Shown: piece by piece, positions 25,489-33,741 of the stretch
Layout: the number at the start of each line of letters is the position of its first letter
Position numbering within the stretch: position 1 is the first letter of the stretch
From: Planctomycetaceae bacterium
Lineage (GTDB): Bacteria; Planctomycetota; Planctomycetia; Pirellulales; Pirellulaceae
Assembly: GCA_018658605.1 (NCBI GenBank)
Contig: JABHUV010000379.1
Coordinates: 1-34,873 of the forward strand
Direction of reading: 5' to 3'
Length of the DNA: 34,873 nt
Made by a program: the position numbers and the translations under genes
The notes under the pieces: model-generated
Databases searched by the model: none
What the model was told of the DNA's origin: nothing
Seen by the model: only the letters and a program-made list of their open reading frames with translations

Positions 25489-25575
25489 TCGATGACATGT
25501 TCGGCTAATTTCGATTCCTGACAATCTTTGTGCCGCGACCGTGTTCAATTTCGCCGAATCTCAAAAAACCAAATA

Positions 25576-26673
25576 CTACCCAAGCAATAATTCGCCAACT
25601 CCCAAACCGGGCTTATCGCTGATCGTCGTATATGGGCCGCAAATATCAATCGGTTCCGATACGATTCGCTCTACATAATAATCTGGCCCCAACACATCTC
25701 CCGGAAATTTCTCCACACGCATATTTTCATGAGCAACAACTAAATGCGCCATCGTTGCAATGCCGACATCCCATTCGAGGTTGGAACCAATAGAACACGC
25801 AATTCCATGTGTTTGAGCATAATCCAATATTTCTATACTTCGGCTGATACCACCATTTTTTCCGGGGTAAACGCTAATCGCATCACAGCACTCATTTCGA
25901 ATGAGCTCTTGTGCGTGGATTAAATCAAAACAGATATCATCCGCCAGGATCTTAACCCCTGTTTCTCTCCGTAACCGAGCCAATCCCGCATAGTCCCCGT
26001 CAGGAGTCGGTTGCTCTACCAAATCCAATCGACAATCCGATAGTTGTGTCACACAATCGATTGCGGTATCTACATCCCAGCCACAGTTTGCATCAATCAC
26101 CAAATCTTTTTCAAATCCGATAACGTCCCGAACAGCCTTGACTCGAGCAACATCCTTCTCCGGATCCGTACCCACCTTTACCTTAATTGTGTCAAATCCC
26201 GCGTCCACTAATTCTCTGGCACGATCGACGGCACGCTCAACATCATAGGCACCCATTGAGAACCGGCTCTTTATTTTCAACGGCCGGCAAGCGCCTCCGA
26301 GCAACTCGTAAACTGGCTTGCCCTGTTCTTTACCTAAGGCATCCCAGCATGCCATCTCAATCGCACTTTTTGCAAACCAATTACGACTGCAACACGCATC
26401 CATACGTCGATTGAGCTCCTTAAAATCGCCGACCTCTAACCCCACGATGGCTGGCGTCAACGTTTCATTGATGACTTGCTCGCAACCCGCCGGTACCTCT
26501 CCGCTCCAGCGAACGGTAATTGTCGCCTCACCCAACCCGTCCGTCCCCACATCCGTGTGTAGACGCAGAAGCACAAATTCATTACCGGTATTCACGCCCA
26601 GGGCCGTAATCATCGTATATTCAGGCTTTATGTCGAGCCGATGCCGATAGGTCGTAATGCCAGTAATTTTCAT
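25576..26673 (-). CDS. Enolase-superfamily enzyme, muconate-lactonizing subgroup
   Basis: 365 residues with an N-terminal capping domain and a TIM barrel. The MLE-type active site is complete: K164-x-K166 (TIKVKVG), metal ligands D194 (DANCGW, with N196), E220 (VEQPTP) and D245 (LADDI), and the second general base K272 (YPGKNGG). Two opposed lysines place it with muconate cycloisomerases, dipeptide epimerases and o-succinylbenzoate synthase rather than mandelate racemase proper. The substrate is unknown. The ATG at 26673 has no Shine-Dalgarno. It converges on the VOC gene, with 87 bp between stops. Confidence 0.92.
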   Translation of the reverse strand: MKITGITTYRHRLDIKPEYTMITALGVNTGNEFVLLRLHTDVGTDGLGEATITVRWSGEVPAGCEQVINETLTPAIVGLEVGDFKELNRRMDACCSRNWFAKSAIEMACWDALGKEQGKPVYELLGGACRPLKIKSRFSMGAYDVERAVDRARELVDAGFDTIKVKVGTDPEKDVARVKAVRDVIGFEKDLVIDANCGWDVDTAIDCVTQLSDCRLDLVEQPTPDGDYAGLARLRRETGVKILADDICFDLIHAQELIRNECCDAISVYPGKNGGISRSIEILDYAQTHGIACSIGSNLEWDVGIATMAHLVVAHENMRVEKFPGDVLGPDYYVERIVSEPIDICGPYTTISDKPGLGVGELLLG

Positions 26674-27005
26674 AAACTTGTAAATTCAATTGATAATCAA
26701 ACAGGGGGAATTCAGCATTTTAGCGTGTGTGATCGGTTATCGTTGGACTTCACCGGCACACCCAATCAAACATTTCCATGCAGATAACCAACGCCAGTTG
26801 GAGGTTGGCCAGGCTTAGAAACAAACCTGCAAACCCACCACGCGAACGAAACAACGCCTAATCAATCGGCGGGCATCGAGCAAATTACGCTATCGAAATG
26901 CGTTTCTAATAAACTCGCCCGAAACCACCTTCAGCTAATTGCGTTTCAGAGGGTGAACGATGGGTCGGCGTCCTCATCCATAAACTTGTGAAAACCGTTA
27001 ACCGT
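26674..27005. other. Non-coding interval between the enolase-family gene and the DUF1559 gene
   Basis: 332 bp with no gene that I can support. It should hold the promoter of the enolase-superfamily gene and the 3' end of the DUF1559 transcript. The only symmetry noticed is a 7-bp inverted repeat, GGTTATC at 26735-26741 and GATAACC at 26783-26789, too short and too widely spaced to interpret. No terminator-like hairpin with a U-tract was seen. Confidence 0.6.
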
Positions 27006-28055
27006 CTAGTTGTTCTTCCATTCTTCGCCAAGCGGCACTCCGTCCCGCCGGCAACCAAGCCGGTTATAGGTGACGTAGTCGATATTTTCACTTAGAAACT
27101 GCACGCTGCCATCAACCAAAACAAATTGCGCACCACCCTTATGCTGCGATCGGAAACCGCAATCGGTGTTCCAATTGTTCCAGAAGCTACATCCATGCGG
27201 TCCCGGAAAGCCCGGATCCCCCATGCCGGTAACGGGGTAATTAATAGGCGATGTTGTCGCCGTTTTAAGAGCATTGAAATACATCCACCCGCGGTAAGAG
27301 TGATCACGATTCTTGTTTGGCAACATCTCGCCAAAAGCGATCACCTGACTCTCACCATCCGTCACATCGCGGAAACGTGCCGACCATTGCCCATTGGCAA
27401 AGACACCACTGGTTGTGAATCCACGACCTTCGTCTGCGCGAGCATTCGGGCCAGTGCCGAATATGTTGCCCGGATAAGAAACACACATATTATTGTGGTT
27501 AGGTAACATACTTTGTGCACCAATGGAATATCCATACGTAGTGATGGCTTTATCGATATCGGGGTTTGTGCCATCAATGAAGGGATCTATATTGGCCGAC
27601 GGGCAAATAAATACGGGAATGACCTCTGAGCGAACCCATTTGCCGCTTGGTCCAGCGGTTGTTTCAAATCGAGACCAGCCACTGTACGGATTACTGGATC
27701 GTGTACCCGCCATTTCTTGATTAAGTTGATTATAAAGCGGATCTTGTTCCAGGAACGGTAACAACTTGGTCAAAACAGACCCTCGGCTTGAGCCATGCCA
27801 AGTGTACGGGTTGTTAGATTGTCTTGTCCATTGATAGTACCCGTTGGTGGGTAGTTGCCCATAAGTATTATGATACGTGCGTAGCGCTAACCCGATTTGT
27901 TTAAGGTTATTGCTACAAGACATTTTACGAGCGGCCTCTCGCGCCGCGGACACGGCTGGTAACAATAACGCAACCAAAATCCCAATTATCGCAATGACGA
28001 CCAACAATTCTACTAACGTAAACCCACTTAGTCTTTTTTGCGTTCTAACACCCAC
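27006..28055 (-). CDS. DUF1559 prepilin-like protein with H-X9-DG motif
   Basis: 349 residues, a large planctomycete-specific paralogous family. The N-terminus is a type IV prepilin/pseudopilin signal: LSGFTLVELLVVIAIIGILV, cleaved between G11 and F12 with the +5 Glu present, followed by a long hydrophobic helix. The C-terminal H-X9-DG motif is H305 to D315-G316 (HKGGAQFVLVDG). The protein probably joins a type II secretion- or pilus-like surface assembly; its individual role is unknown. The GTG start at 28055 is supported by AGGAG (28062-28066) 6 nt upstream. The zinc-ribbon gene lies 81 bp upstream on the same strand. Confidence 0.95.
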   Translation of the reverse strand: MGVRTQKRLSGFTLVELLVVIAIIGILVALLLPAVSAAREAARKMSCSNNLKQIGLALRTYHNTYGQLPTNGYYQWTRQSNNPYTWHGSSRGSVLTKLLPFLEQDPLYNQLNQEMAGTRSSNPYSGWSRFETTAGPSGKWVRSEVIPVFICPSANIDPFIDGTNPDIDKAITTYGYSIGAQSMLPNHNNMCVSYPGNIFGTGPNARADEGRGFTTSGVFANGQWSARFRDVTDGESQVIAFGEMLPNKNRDHSYRGWMYFNALKTATTSPINYPVTGMGDPGFPGPHGCSFWNNWNTDCGFRSQHKGGAQFVLVDGSVQFLSENIDYVTYNRLGCRRDGVPLGEEWKNN

Positions 28056-28136
28056 ATTTATCTCCTAAACTCAATTTCTGTGTTTCGCACATGGTTGAAA
28101 TTATACCAGACTAAGACGATCAATTTCATCGTTTTC

Positions 28137-28442
28137 TTAACTACAGATCAAAACAATTCCTAAGACGATCGTCGACAATAATAACAACACTCCCATCGTG
28201 ATGCTAAGGAAAACGGCGCCGTTGACGAGCCCGAACCCCAATCCGATTCCAAACCCGACCATCAGAGTACCATAACAACCAAATACAGCGCCAAAGTACC
28301 AGGCAACGTCAGCGCCGCGCCCAACGGTCTGCAAGGTTTTACATAACGGGCAGTTGACCGTAGCACCTTGCTTGGAAGTCGGTAGCACCATCTCAACGCC
28401 ACACTCTTTGCAATTGGCGGTGAACGTCGTCATCGCAAACAC
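28137..28442 (-). CDS. Small zinc-ribbon membrane protein
   Basis: 101 residues. The N-terminal half is a zinc ribbon with C11-x2-C14 (CKEC) and C31-x2-C34 (CPLC). The C-terminal half has two hydrophobic spans (about 47-70 and 76-99), giving a small membrane protein with a soluble metal-binding head. Such ribbon-plus-membrane proteins are common and unassigned in planctomycetes. It starts 9 bp after the stop of the LURP-one-like gene, so the two are almost certainly one operon. An internal ATG (residue 4, MTTFTANC) is an alternative start. Confidence 0.75.
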   Translation of the reverse strand: MFAMTTFTANCKECGVEMVLPTSKQGATVNCPLCKTLQTVGRGADVAWYFGAVFGCYGTLMVGFGIGLGFGLVNGAVFLSITMGVLLLLSTIVLGIVLICS

Positions 28443-28451
28443 CCAGTCGTT

Positions 28452-29144
28452 CTAGTTCTGCCGCCCCTCGATCGCAATAACCAATACTGCCGCGGCAATA
28501 CCCAACCGACGGTCAAGGAATTGATTGACGTCCGGCCCATAATCCAAGCTCACCTTATGCACAAACGGGTTACGATTAGCGGTGAATTGCAAAACAGGAA
28601 CCTCGCCTATGTAGCCGTTAAACACCTGCGGCGAAATGAAGGACACAATTTTGATAAACCGCCTCAAAAGTGCTAACGCCCCACTTCCTTCTTGTATCAT
28701 ACCAATTTCATTGTCGTTGATATCAAGGATCAACCACTCATCCCTAATAATGGACTTCAGCCCCTTTCGCTTCAGCGATCCGACCGCCATCCCTGTGGTT
28801 GAATCTATTACATCGTAGGTCATGCCTAGATCAATCACGCCGCGAGCCTTAATCAGCAACAATTCGCTCGTCATGTTCGTATCGCCGTAAACTCGAATAT
28901 CTTCCTTAAGTTTAAATGCCTTTTGTTTTGAGTAGAACGCCAAATTTCCACTATTGTCATAAATGTGAAATGCGGCGCCAAATAATTTGAACACTTTCCG
29001 CCGAATAATATATGCATCCTGGTGGTAAACCGGATTTGTGTAATCAACATTCGATGTTGGCGATGAACTCCCGTCCACCACTGGCTGTTCATATGGATTT
29101 GCCTCTAGTGGTTCTAACCCACCGTCATCTTTTTCATTTTGCAT
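28452..29144 (-). CDS. LURP-one/phospholipid scramblase-like protein (Tubby C-like fold)
   Basis: 230 residues. After a low-complexity acidic and proline-containing head (1-45), the protein shows the strand pattern of the LURP-one-related/scramblase superfamily: YIIRRKVFKLFGAAFHIYD, NLAFYSKQKAFKLKEDIRVY, KRKGLKSIIRDEWLI, and the C-terminal FLDRRLGIAAAVLVIAIE, the hydrophobic helix that fills the barrel in Tubby-like folds. Bacterial members have no settled function; membrane-lipid or nucleic-acid binding has been suggested for the superfamily. The ATG at 29144 has AGGGGA 7 nt upstream. It sits between the LplT-like transporter and the zinc-ribbon protein. Confidence 0.75.
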   Translation of the reverse strand: MQNEKDDGGLEPLEANPYEQPVVDGSSSPTSNVDYTNPVYHQDAYIIRRKVFKLFGAAFHIYDNSGNLAFYSKQKAFKLKEDIRVYGDTNMTSELLLIKARGVIDLGMTYDVIDSTTGMAVGSLKRKGLKSIIRDEWLILDINDNEIGMIQEGSGALALLRRFIKIVSFISPQVFNGYIGEVPVLQFTANRNPFVHKVSLDYGPDVNQFLDRRLGIAAAVLVIAIEGRQN

Positions 29145-29296
29145 TTTAAATCCCCTGTGACGATTACCGCCTCGTCATGTAAGCACGGCAACACTTATCG
29201 GTAACATTAACCAAACCTTCTAGACATGTCCTTATTGTAATCGTTATTGGCTATTCGATGCAAACAAACCAACGACAAAATATCGCACGATGACCC

Positions 29297-30676
29297 TTAT
29301 CTTCCTTTACCCAGCGGATTAGTGGTCTGAACTTCAATCCCAGTTGCGAGTGCTCTCTCAAACCAAGGTATCCAACGTAACCTCAAAGGGAAAAACATTA
29401 CCGCTCCAACACCAGCGCAGAATAAATAGATAGTTGGTGGCGATAAAGCCAGTGTCACTTTGCCGAGGCTGAATAGGTAATTCCCTGCCACAAAACCAAT
29501 CATTGTTGTGACAGTATTCATTCCAATAAATCTACCTCGGTCTTTATCAGTGGTTAACACCTGCAGCAACGACTGTAAGGGAATCATATAGAACCCCGCA
29601 AAAAAACCAGCCGCCGCCAATAAAGATACCGTCACCCAGTAATTAGGCGGGGCGATAGACAATAGACTAAACGCCACTGTCATTCCTATCGAACCAGTCA
29701 AAATAAACCTCGGTCGCAAACGGCCCCGACTTCGCTTACCGACAACAACACCCCCAACCCCAATAGAGAACGCCAAGAATGCCCCCTGTGTCGACGCCAT
29801 AAACGCATCAATTCCTAGATGATCTTTGTAGGTAGCCATGTTCAACAATGCAATTCCCGGAATGACAAAAAAAGCTCCATAGGCGGCAGTTACCGCTAAC
29901 AGAGGTGTACCAAACGCTTGGCGAATCATCGCGACGTTCACTCCAAAAAATCCGTGATACCCAAACCGTATTTTTAGCTGGGGGTTTTTGGGCTGCAATT
30001 TAGGAAGTCGAAACGCACACTTCAAACCGATACACGCAAGCAATAGAATGCATAACCCAGGTGCGACTAACCAAACGACTCCGCTCTCGACAGCAAACTG
30101 CTCTGACGTAAATGCCTCACTAAGTGCTGGTGGAATATTCCCGGGTAGCATGTCCTGCGAAACATAGGACGTTTCGTATTGGTCGTAGAAAAACCCGCCA
30201 ACGACCGTTCCAAGAATAATCGCCACATTACTCACCATACCCAACAGGCCATTGGCATTGGATATCTGCTCATGTGGAACCAATTCAGGGATGATACCCA
30301 GTTTTGTCGGTGAGAATAAAGTGCTCTGAATCCCTAAGAGCATAACGCAAATTATTACGGATTCAAAATTTCCCGAGTACAGTGCCGCGATACAGCAAAT
30401 GGCTAACAGCACTTCCCACAGTTTCACGAAAATAACGACGGTGCGTTTGCTATACTTGTCTGAAAATTGGCCCAAGAATCCTGCCAATAGTATAAAGGGA
30501 GCTGAAAAGAAAAGGGAAATATAGAACTCGCCGTTTAGACCGAACTGATAAGACCAAATGCCCCCCGTTGTCACGGCCATAATCACTAGCTGCTTGAAAA
30601 TATTGTCGTTCGCGGCTCCAAACGCCTGTAATACATTGAGGCTCGCAAAACCCTCGTTCCGCTTTAAACTTGCCAT
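29297..30676 (-). CDS. MFS transporter, lysophospholipid transporter (LplT)-like
   Basis: 459 residues with about twelve membrane spans. The N-terminus GAANDNIFKQLVIM and the TM4-5 region LFSPTKLGIIPELV then ISNANGLLG match the LplT-type MFS group, often found alone or fused to acyltransferase and acyl-ACP synthetase domains; here only the transporter domain exists. LplT flips lysophospholipids into the inner leaflet for re-acylation. Substrate assignment is by family likeness only, and no acyltransferase gene is adjacent. The ATG at 30676 follows CAGGAG by 6 nt. The LURP-one/scramblase-like gene is 152 bp downstream on the same strand. Confidence 0.8.
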   Translation of the reverse strand: MASLKRNEGFASLNVLQAFGAANDNIFKQLVIMAVTTGGIWSYQFGLNGEFYISLFFSAPFILLAGFLGQFSDKYSKRTVVIFVKLWEVLLAICCIAALYSGNFESVIICVMLLGIQSTLFSPTKLGIIPELVPHEQISNANGLLGMVSNVAIILGTVVGGFFYDQYETSYVSQDMLPGNIPPALSEAFTSEQFAVESGVVWLVAPGLCILLLACIGLKCAFRLPKLQPKNPQLKIRFGYHGFFGVNVAMIRQAFGTPLLAVTAAYGAFFVIPGIALLNMATYKDHLGIDAFMASTQGAFLAFSIGVGGVVVGKRSRGRLRPRFILTGSIGMTVAFSLLSIAPPNYWVTVSLLAAAGFFAGFYMIPLQSLLQVLTTDKDRGRFIGMNTVTTMIGFVAGNYLFSLGKVTLALSPPTIYLFCAGVGAVMFFPLRLRWIPWFERALATGIEVQTTNPLGKGR

Positions 30677-31183
30677 TCACTACTCCTGCGCCGCAAAGAT
30701 CCAGTCAGTCAAACATTTCCGTCGAGTGTACAGTAACCTAGTGTTGATTGCGACATTAAACAAATTTTATCAACGCCCATTAACGGGTAACCGTGGCCTC
30801 TCTCAATGGACGGAGGAAATTAATTGAGGAATAGTTTGTCCAGATTTTACAGCGACGGGAGTAAATAGTATCGAGCCACTCCTTACTCGTTCCTGTAATA
30901 CAGGTGAGTCATCGTCAAACGCAAAGGAACCAAACTTCAGCAAGCCGGTCACGATTCTCGCGGCGTTCAATAGGATTTCAAATGCACGCGTTACCCAGCG
31001 TATCTTTTCGGTATTCTTACTGCGTCGGGAATTTATATTGCTGGCCGATAAGGTATAAATTTTCAGAGCGTATCATACTAAAACTCTATAGGCTACCATT
31101 GCATAATTTAATATCGTACAATGGGCCGCACGGTTATTCGACGCTCAACGGCAATTACCAATGAACACTTCCACAAGGTTATT
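30677..31183. other. Divergent non-coding interval between the MFS gene and the DUF1549 gene
   Basis: 507 bp with no gene I can support. It must carry promoters for both divergent units. It holds a perfect 13-bp palindrome, CCTGTAATACAGG (30892-30904), which is shorter than a LexA box (CTGT-N8-ACAG). The stretch 31040-31115 is AT-rich and promoter-like but gave no convincing -35/-10 pair. Open frames here have GTG starts and composition unlike the neighbouring genes. Confidence 0.55.
30892..30904. repeat. Perfect short palindrome CCTGTA-A-TACAGG
   Basis: Two 6-bp arms around a single central base in the divergent MFS/DUF1549 intergenic region. It could be a dimeric repressor site or chance; no second copy was noticed. 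Confidence 0.25.
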
Positions 31184-33691
31184 ATGTCACGTCAACTAAC
31201 AACTCTAATCCTATTAATCTGTTTAGCAAACTCCATCCTATCCGCGCAAGATACCCGTCCTGCCTTGAATGCCGAACAGGTAAAATTCTACATAGATCAA
31301 GTCGCCCCTATACTGGTTAATAATTGCTTCGGGTGTCACGGACCTGGTTCAAACGTTAAAGGTGACTTGTATCTGGGCAATCGCCAGGACATCCTCAAAG
31401 GCGGTGAAACGGGCCCCGCCGTCGACCTCGAAAACCCTATGGACAGTCTCTTGATCCAAGCCATGCTGTATCAGGACATGGAAATGCCTCCTAAGGGCAA
31501 GTTGCCGCAATCCCAGATCGACATAATTGTCAAATGGATTAGGAACGACTTGCGGATTCCACCGGATCGCGAAACCAAACGTCCGGTAGAACCTAAAAGT
31601 AAGTACAACACAGAGATTAACGACGAAACTCGAGCATTTTGGCAACACCAACCCGTTGCCCCTTCAGCCACGCCTACGGTTAAGAACAAAAAATGGCCGT
31701 CCAACGCCATTGACCATTACGTTTTGTCTAAATTAGAAAAAGCGAAGATCACTCCAAATCGGCCCGCTAGTCGGGCGCACTTAATTCGAAGAGCGTATTA
31801 CGATTTGACGGGACTCCCGCCAACGATCGAGGCTGTCGAGGAATTTGTTGCTGACCCCGACCCCTCCGCCTATGAGGACCTGATCGACACGCTGCTTAAG
31901 TCACCACAGTATGGTGAAAAGTGGGGTCGCCATTGGCTAGATTTGGTTCGCTATGCGGAAACGAATAGTTACGAACGTGACGGCACCAAGCCTTTTGCGT
32001 GGCGATACCGTGACTACGTCATACGAAGTTTTAATGAAGACAAGCCCTACGATCTCTTTGTCAAAGAACAGTTAGCCGGTGACGAATTTGAAACACTTAC
32101 CGCCGATTCAATCACCGCAACCGGATACTATCGACTGGGTATCTGGGATGATGAACCGGTCAGCCAAATGCAGGCACTTTATGATGATCTAGATGACATT
32201 CTGCTGACCACCTCTCAAGTCTTTCTCGGTATGACCATCAACTGCGCTCGCTGCCACGATCACAAGCTAGATCCCATCTCACAGAAAGATTACTACCAAT
32301 TCCTAGCGTTCTTCTCGGGATTTCGACGTTATGGCGTGCGCGGCCATGACACAGTGCAGTCGGCTTCAATCGGACCACTGGCCATCAATGCAGATCAAGC
32401 ATTACAGTCACAAATGCGGCAACAACTTGACAAAGAGCTTGGGGAATTAGATCGCACCATCAATAACCTTAACAATCGTCTCCAGGGGCTCATGACACCT
32501 CCGGAAAAAGAAGATTTCAAAGGAATTGGCGTTCGCGTCGACATAGCACAGAAGTATGTGGGCAAGGGATTATCCAAACAAATTGTCGAAAAATATGCTG
32601 CCGCCGTCATACGCCGCCAATCCATTCTAGACACACGACCGCCGGAAATTGCAAAAACGCTCGTGATTAAGGAGATTGGGCCAAAACCCCGAGAGACATT
32701 TATATTGGTACGTGGCAATGCCAACGTCCGAGCAGAACAAGTGGAACCTGGTTTTCCTTCCGTTCTGTCACCTCCGCAACCGAACATCCAACCATCCGTT
32801 CATGGTCAGAGCAGTGGCCGACGAACGGCTCTTGCCAAATGGATTACCAGTAAACAGAACCCCCTTACCGCACGCGTTATGGCTAATCGTCTTTGGCAGC
32901 ATCATTTTGGCAATGGAATTGTTGCAACCGCCAATAATTTTGGAGCTGGGGGACTGGCACCTTCAAACCCGGAATTACTTGATTATTTAGCAAACGAACT
33001 CATGGGGGGCGGTTGGAAACTCAAACGCATGCACAAACTAATCATGCTTTCGACAACGTATCAAATGAGTTCCCAATCCAGTAAACTGGGAGAATCCAAA
33101 GACCCCACGAACCAATTGATTTGGCGTTTTAATCCCCGCCGACTCACTAGTGAGGAACTGCGGGATTCAATCCTCGCGGCAAATCAGACTTTGAATCTAC
33201 AAATGGGGGGGCCAAGTTTTTATCCGATCATTGCACCCGAGGTACTCCACGGGCAATCGCGACCTGGGGCAGGATGGGGTTCGTCCAATGAAGAACAACG
33301 CGCGAGGCGAGCAATCTACATATTTGTTAAACGCTCATTAGTGTTGCCTTTGATGGCAAATTTCGATTTTGCGGACGTAGATTCATCTTGCCCCGTCCGT
33401 TTCACAACAACTCAGCCTACCCAATCACTGAGCTTACTCAACAGCGATTTCACAAATCGCCAAGCAGGTATTTTTGCTGATTTTCTCACAAAGCAATCAC
33501 CTAACAATCTTTCCGCCCAAATTCAATCCGCATTAACTCAGGTGACGCAACGACGTGTAACCGAAGAAGAAATCAATCGCGGTGTCCAGTTGATAAGTCA
33601 ACTTATAGAAGTGGGCGTCTCAGAACGAGACGCGCTAAAATATTTCTGCCTTGTCAGCTACAACCTGAACGAATTTCTTTACATTGATTAA
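31184..33691 (+). CDS. Planctomycete cytochrome C + DUF1549 + DUF1553 exported protein
   Basis: 835 residues from the ATG at 31184, preceded by AAGG at 5 nt and giving a standard signal peptide (cleavage after ILSAQ); an upstream in-frame ATG at 31121 would add 21 non-signal residues. The N-terminal planctomycete cytochrome domain has C48-x2-C51-H52 (NNCFGCHGPG) and ends with the MEMPPKG (99-105) region. DUF1549 spans about 172-370 with C354-x2-C357-H358 (CARCHDHKL). A coiled-coil insert (about 410-440) precedes DUF1553 (about 545-810). The protein is probably periplasmic with two c-type haems, an inference from motif. The DUF1501 gene follows after 50 bp. Confidence 0.93.
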   Translation: MSRQLTTLILLICLANSILSAQDTRPALNAEQVKFYIDQVAPILVNNCFGCHGPGSNVKGDLYLGNRQDILKGGETGPAVDLENPMDSLLIQAMLYQDMEMPPKGKLPQSQIDIIVKWIRNDLRIPPDRETKRPVEPKSKYNTEINDETRAFWQHQPVAPSATPTVKNKKWPSNAIDHYVLSKLEKAKITPNRPASRAHLIRRAYYDLTGLPPTIEAVEEFVADPDPSAYEDLIDTLLKSPQYGEKWGRHWLDLVRYAETNSYERDGTKPFAWRYRDYVIRSFNEDKPYDLFVKEQLAGDEFETLTADSITATGYYRLGIWDDEPVSQMQALYDDLDDILLTTSQVFLGMTINCARCHDHKLDPISQKDYYQFLAFFSGFRRYGVRGHDTVQSASIGPLAINADQALQSQMRQQLDKELGELDRTINNLNNRLQGLMTPPEKEDFKGIGVRVDIAQKYVGKGLSKQIVEKYAAAVIRRQSILDTRPPEIAKTLVIKEIGPKPRETFILVRGNANVRAEQVEPGFPSVLSPPQPNIQPSVHGQSSGRRTALAKWITSKQNPLTARVMANRLWQHHFGNGIVATANNFGAGGLAPSNPELLDYLANELMGGGWKLKRMHKLIMLSTTYQMSSQSSKLGESKDPTNQLIWRFNPRRLTSEELRDSILAANQTLNLQMGGPSFYPIIAPEVLHGQSRPGAGWGSSNEEQRARRAIYIFVKRSLVLPLMANFDFADVDSSCPVRFTTTQPTQSLSLLNSDFTNRQAGIFADFLTKQSPNNLSAQIQSALTQVTQRRVTEEEINRGVQLISQLIEVGVSERDALKYFCLVSYNLNEFLYID

Positions 33692-33741
33692 GTGACCTGT
33701 TGTTTCCTCCTAATTAATCACCATCCATTGAGCCCCTTATT

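Noticed and set aside
26780..26863. 27-codon plus-strand frame in the enolase-DUF1559 gap
   Set aside because: Short, Arg/Asn/Pro-rich and without a ribosome-binding site; nothing distinguishes it from chance.
30892..30904. Possible LexA/SOS box
   Set aside because: The arms CTGT and ACAG are separated by 3 nt, not the 8 nt of the E. coli-type box, and no SOS gene is adjacent.
30904..31164. 86-codon GTG-started frame in the MFS/DUF1549 intergenic region
   Set aside because: No Shine-Dalgarno, basic and Ser-rich composition unlike neighbouring proteins, and it covers the expected promoter region.
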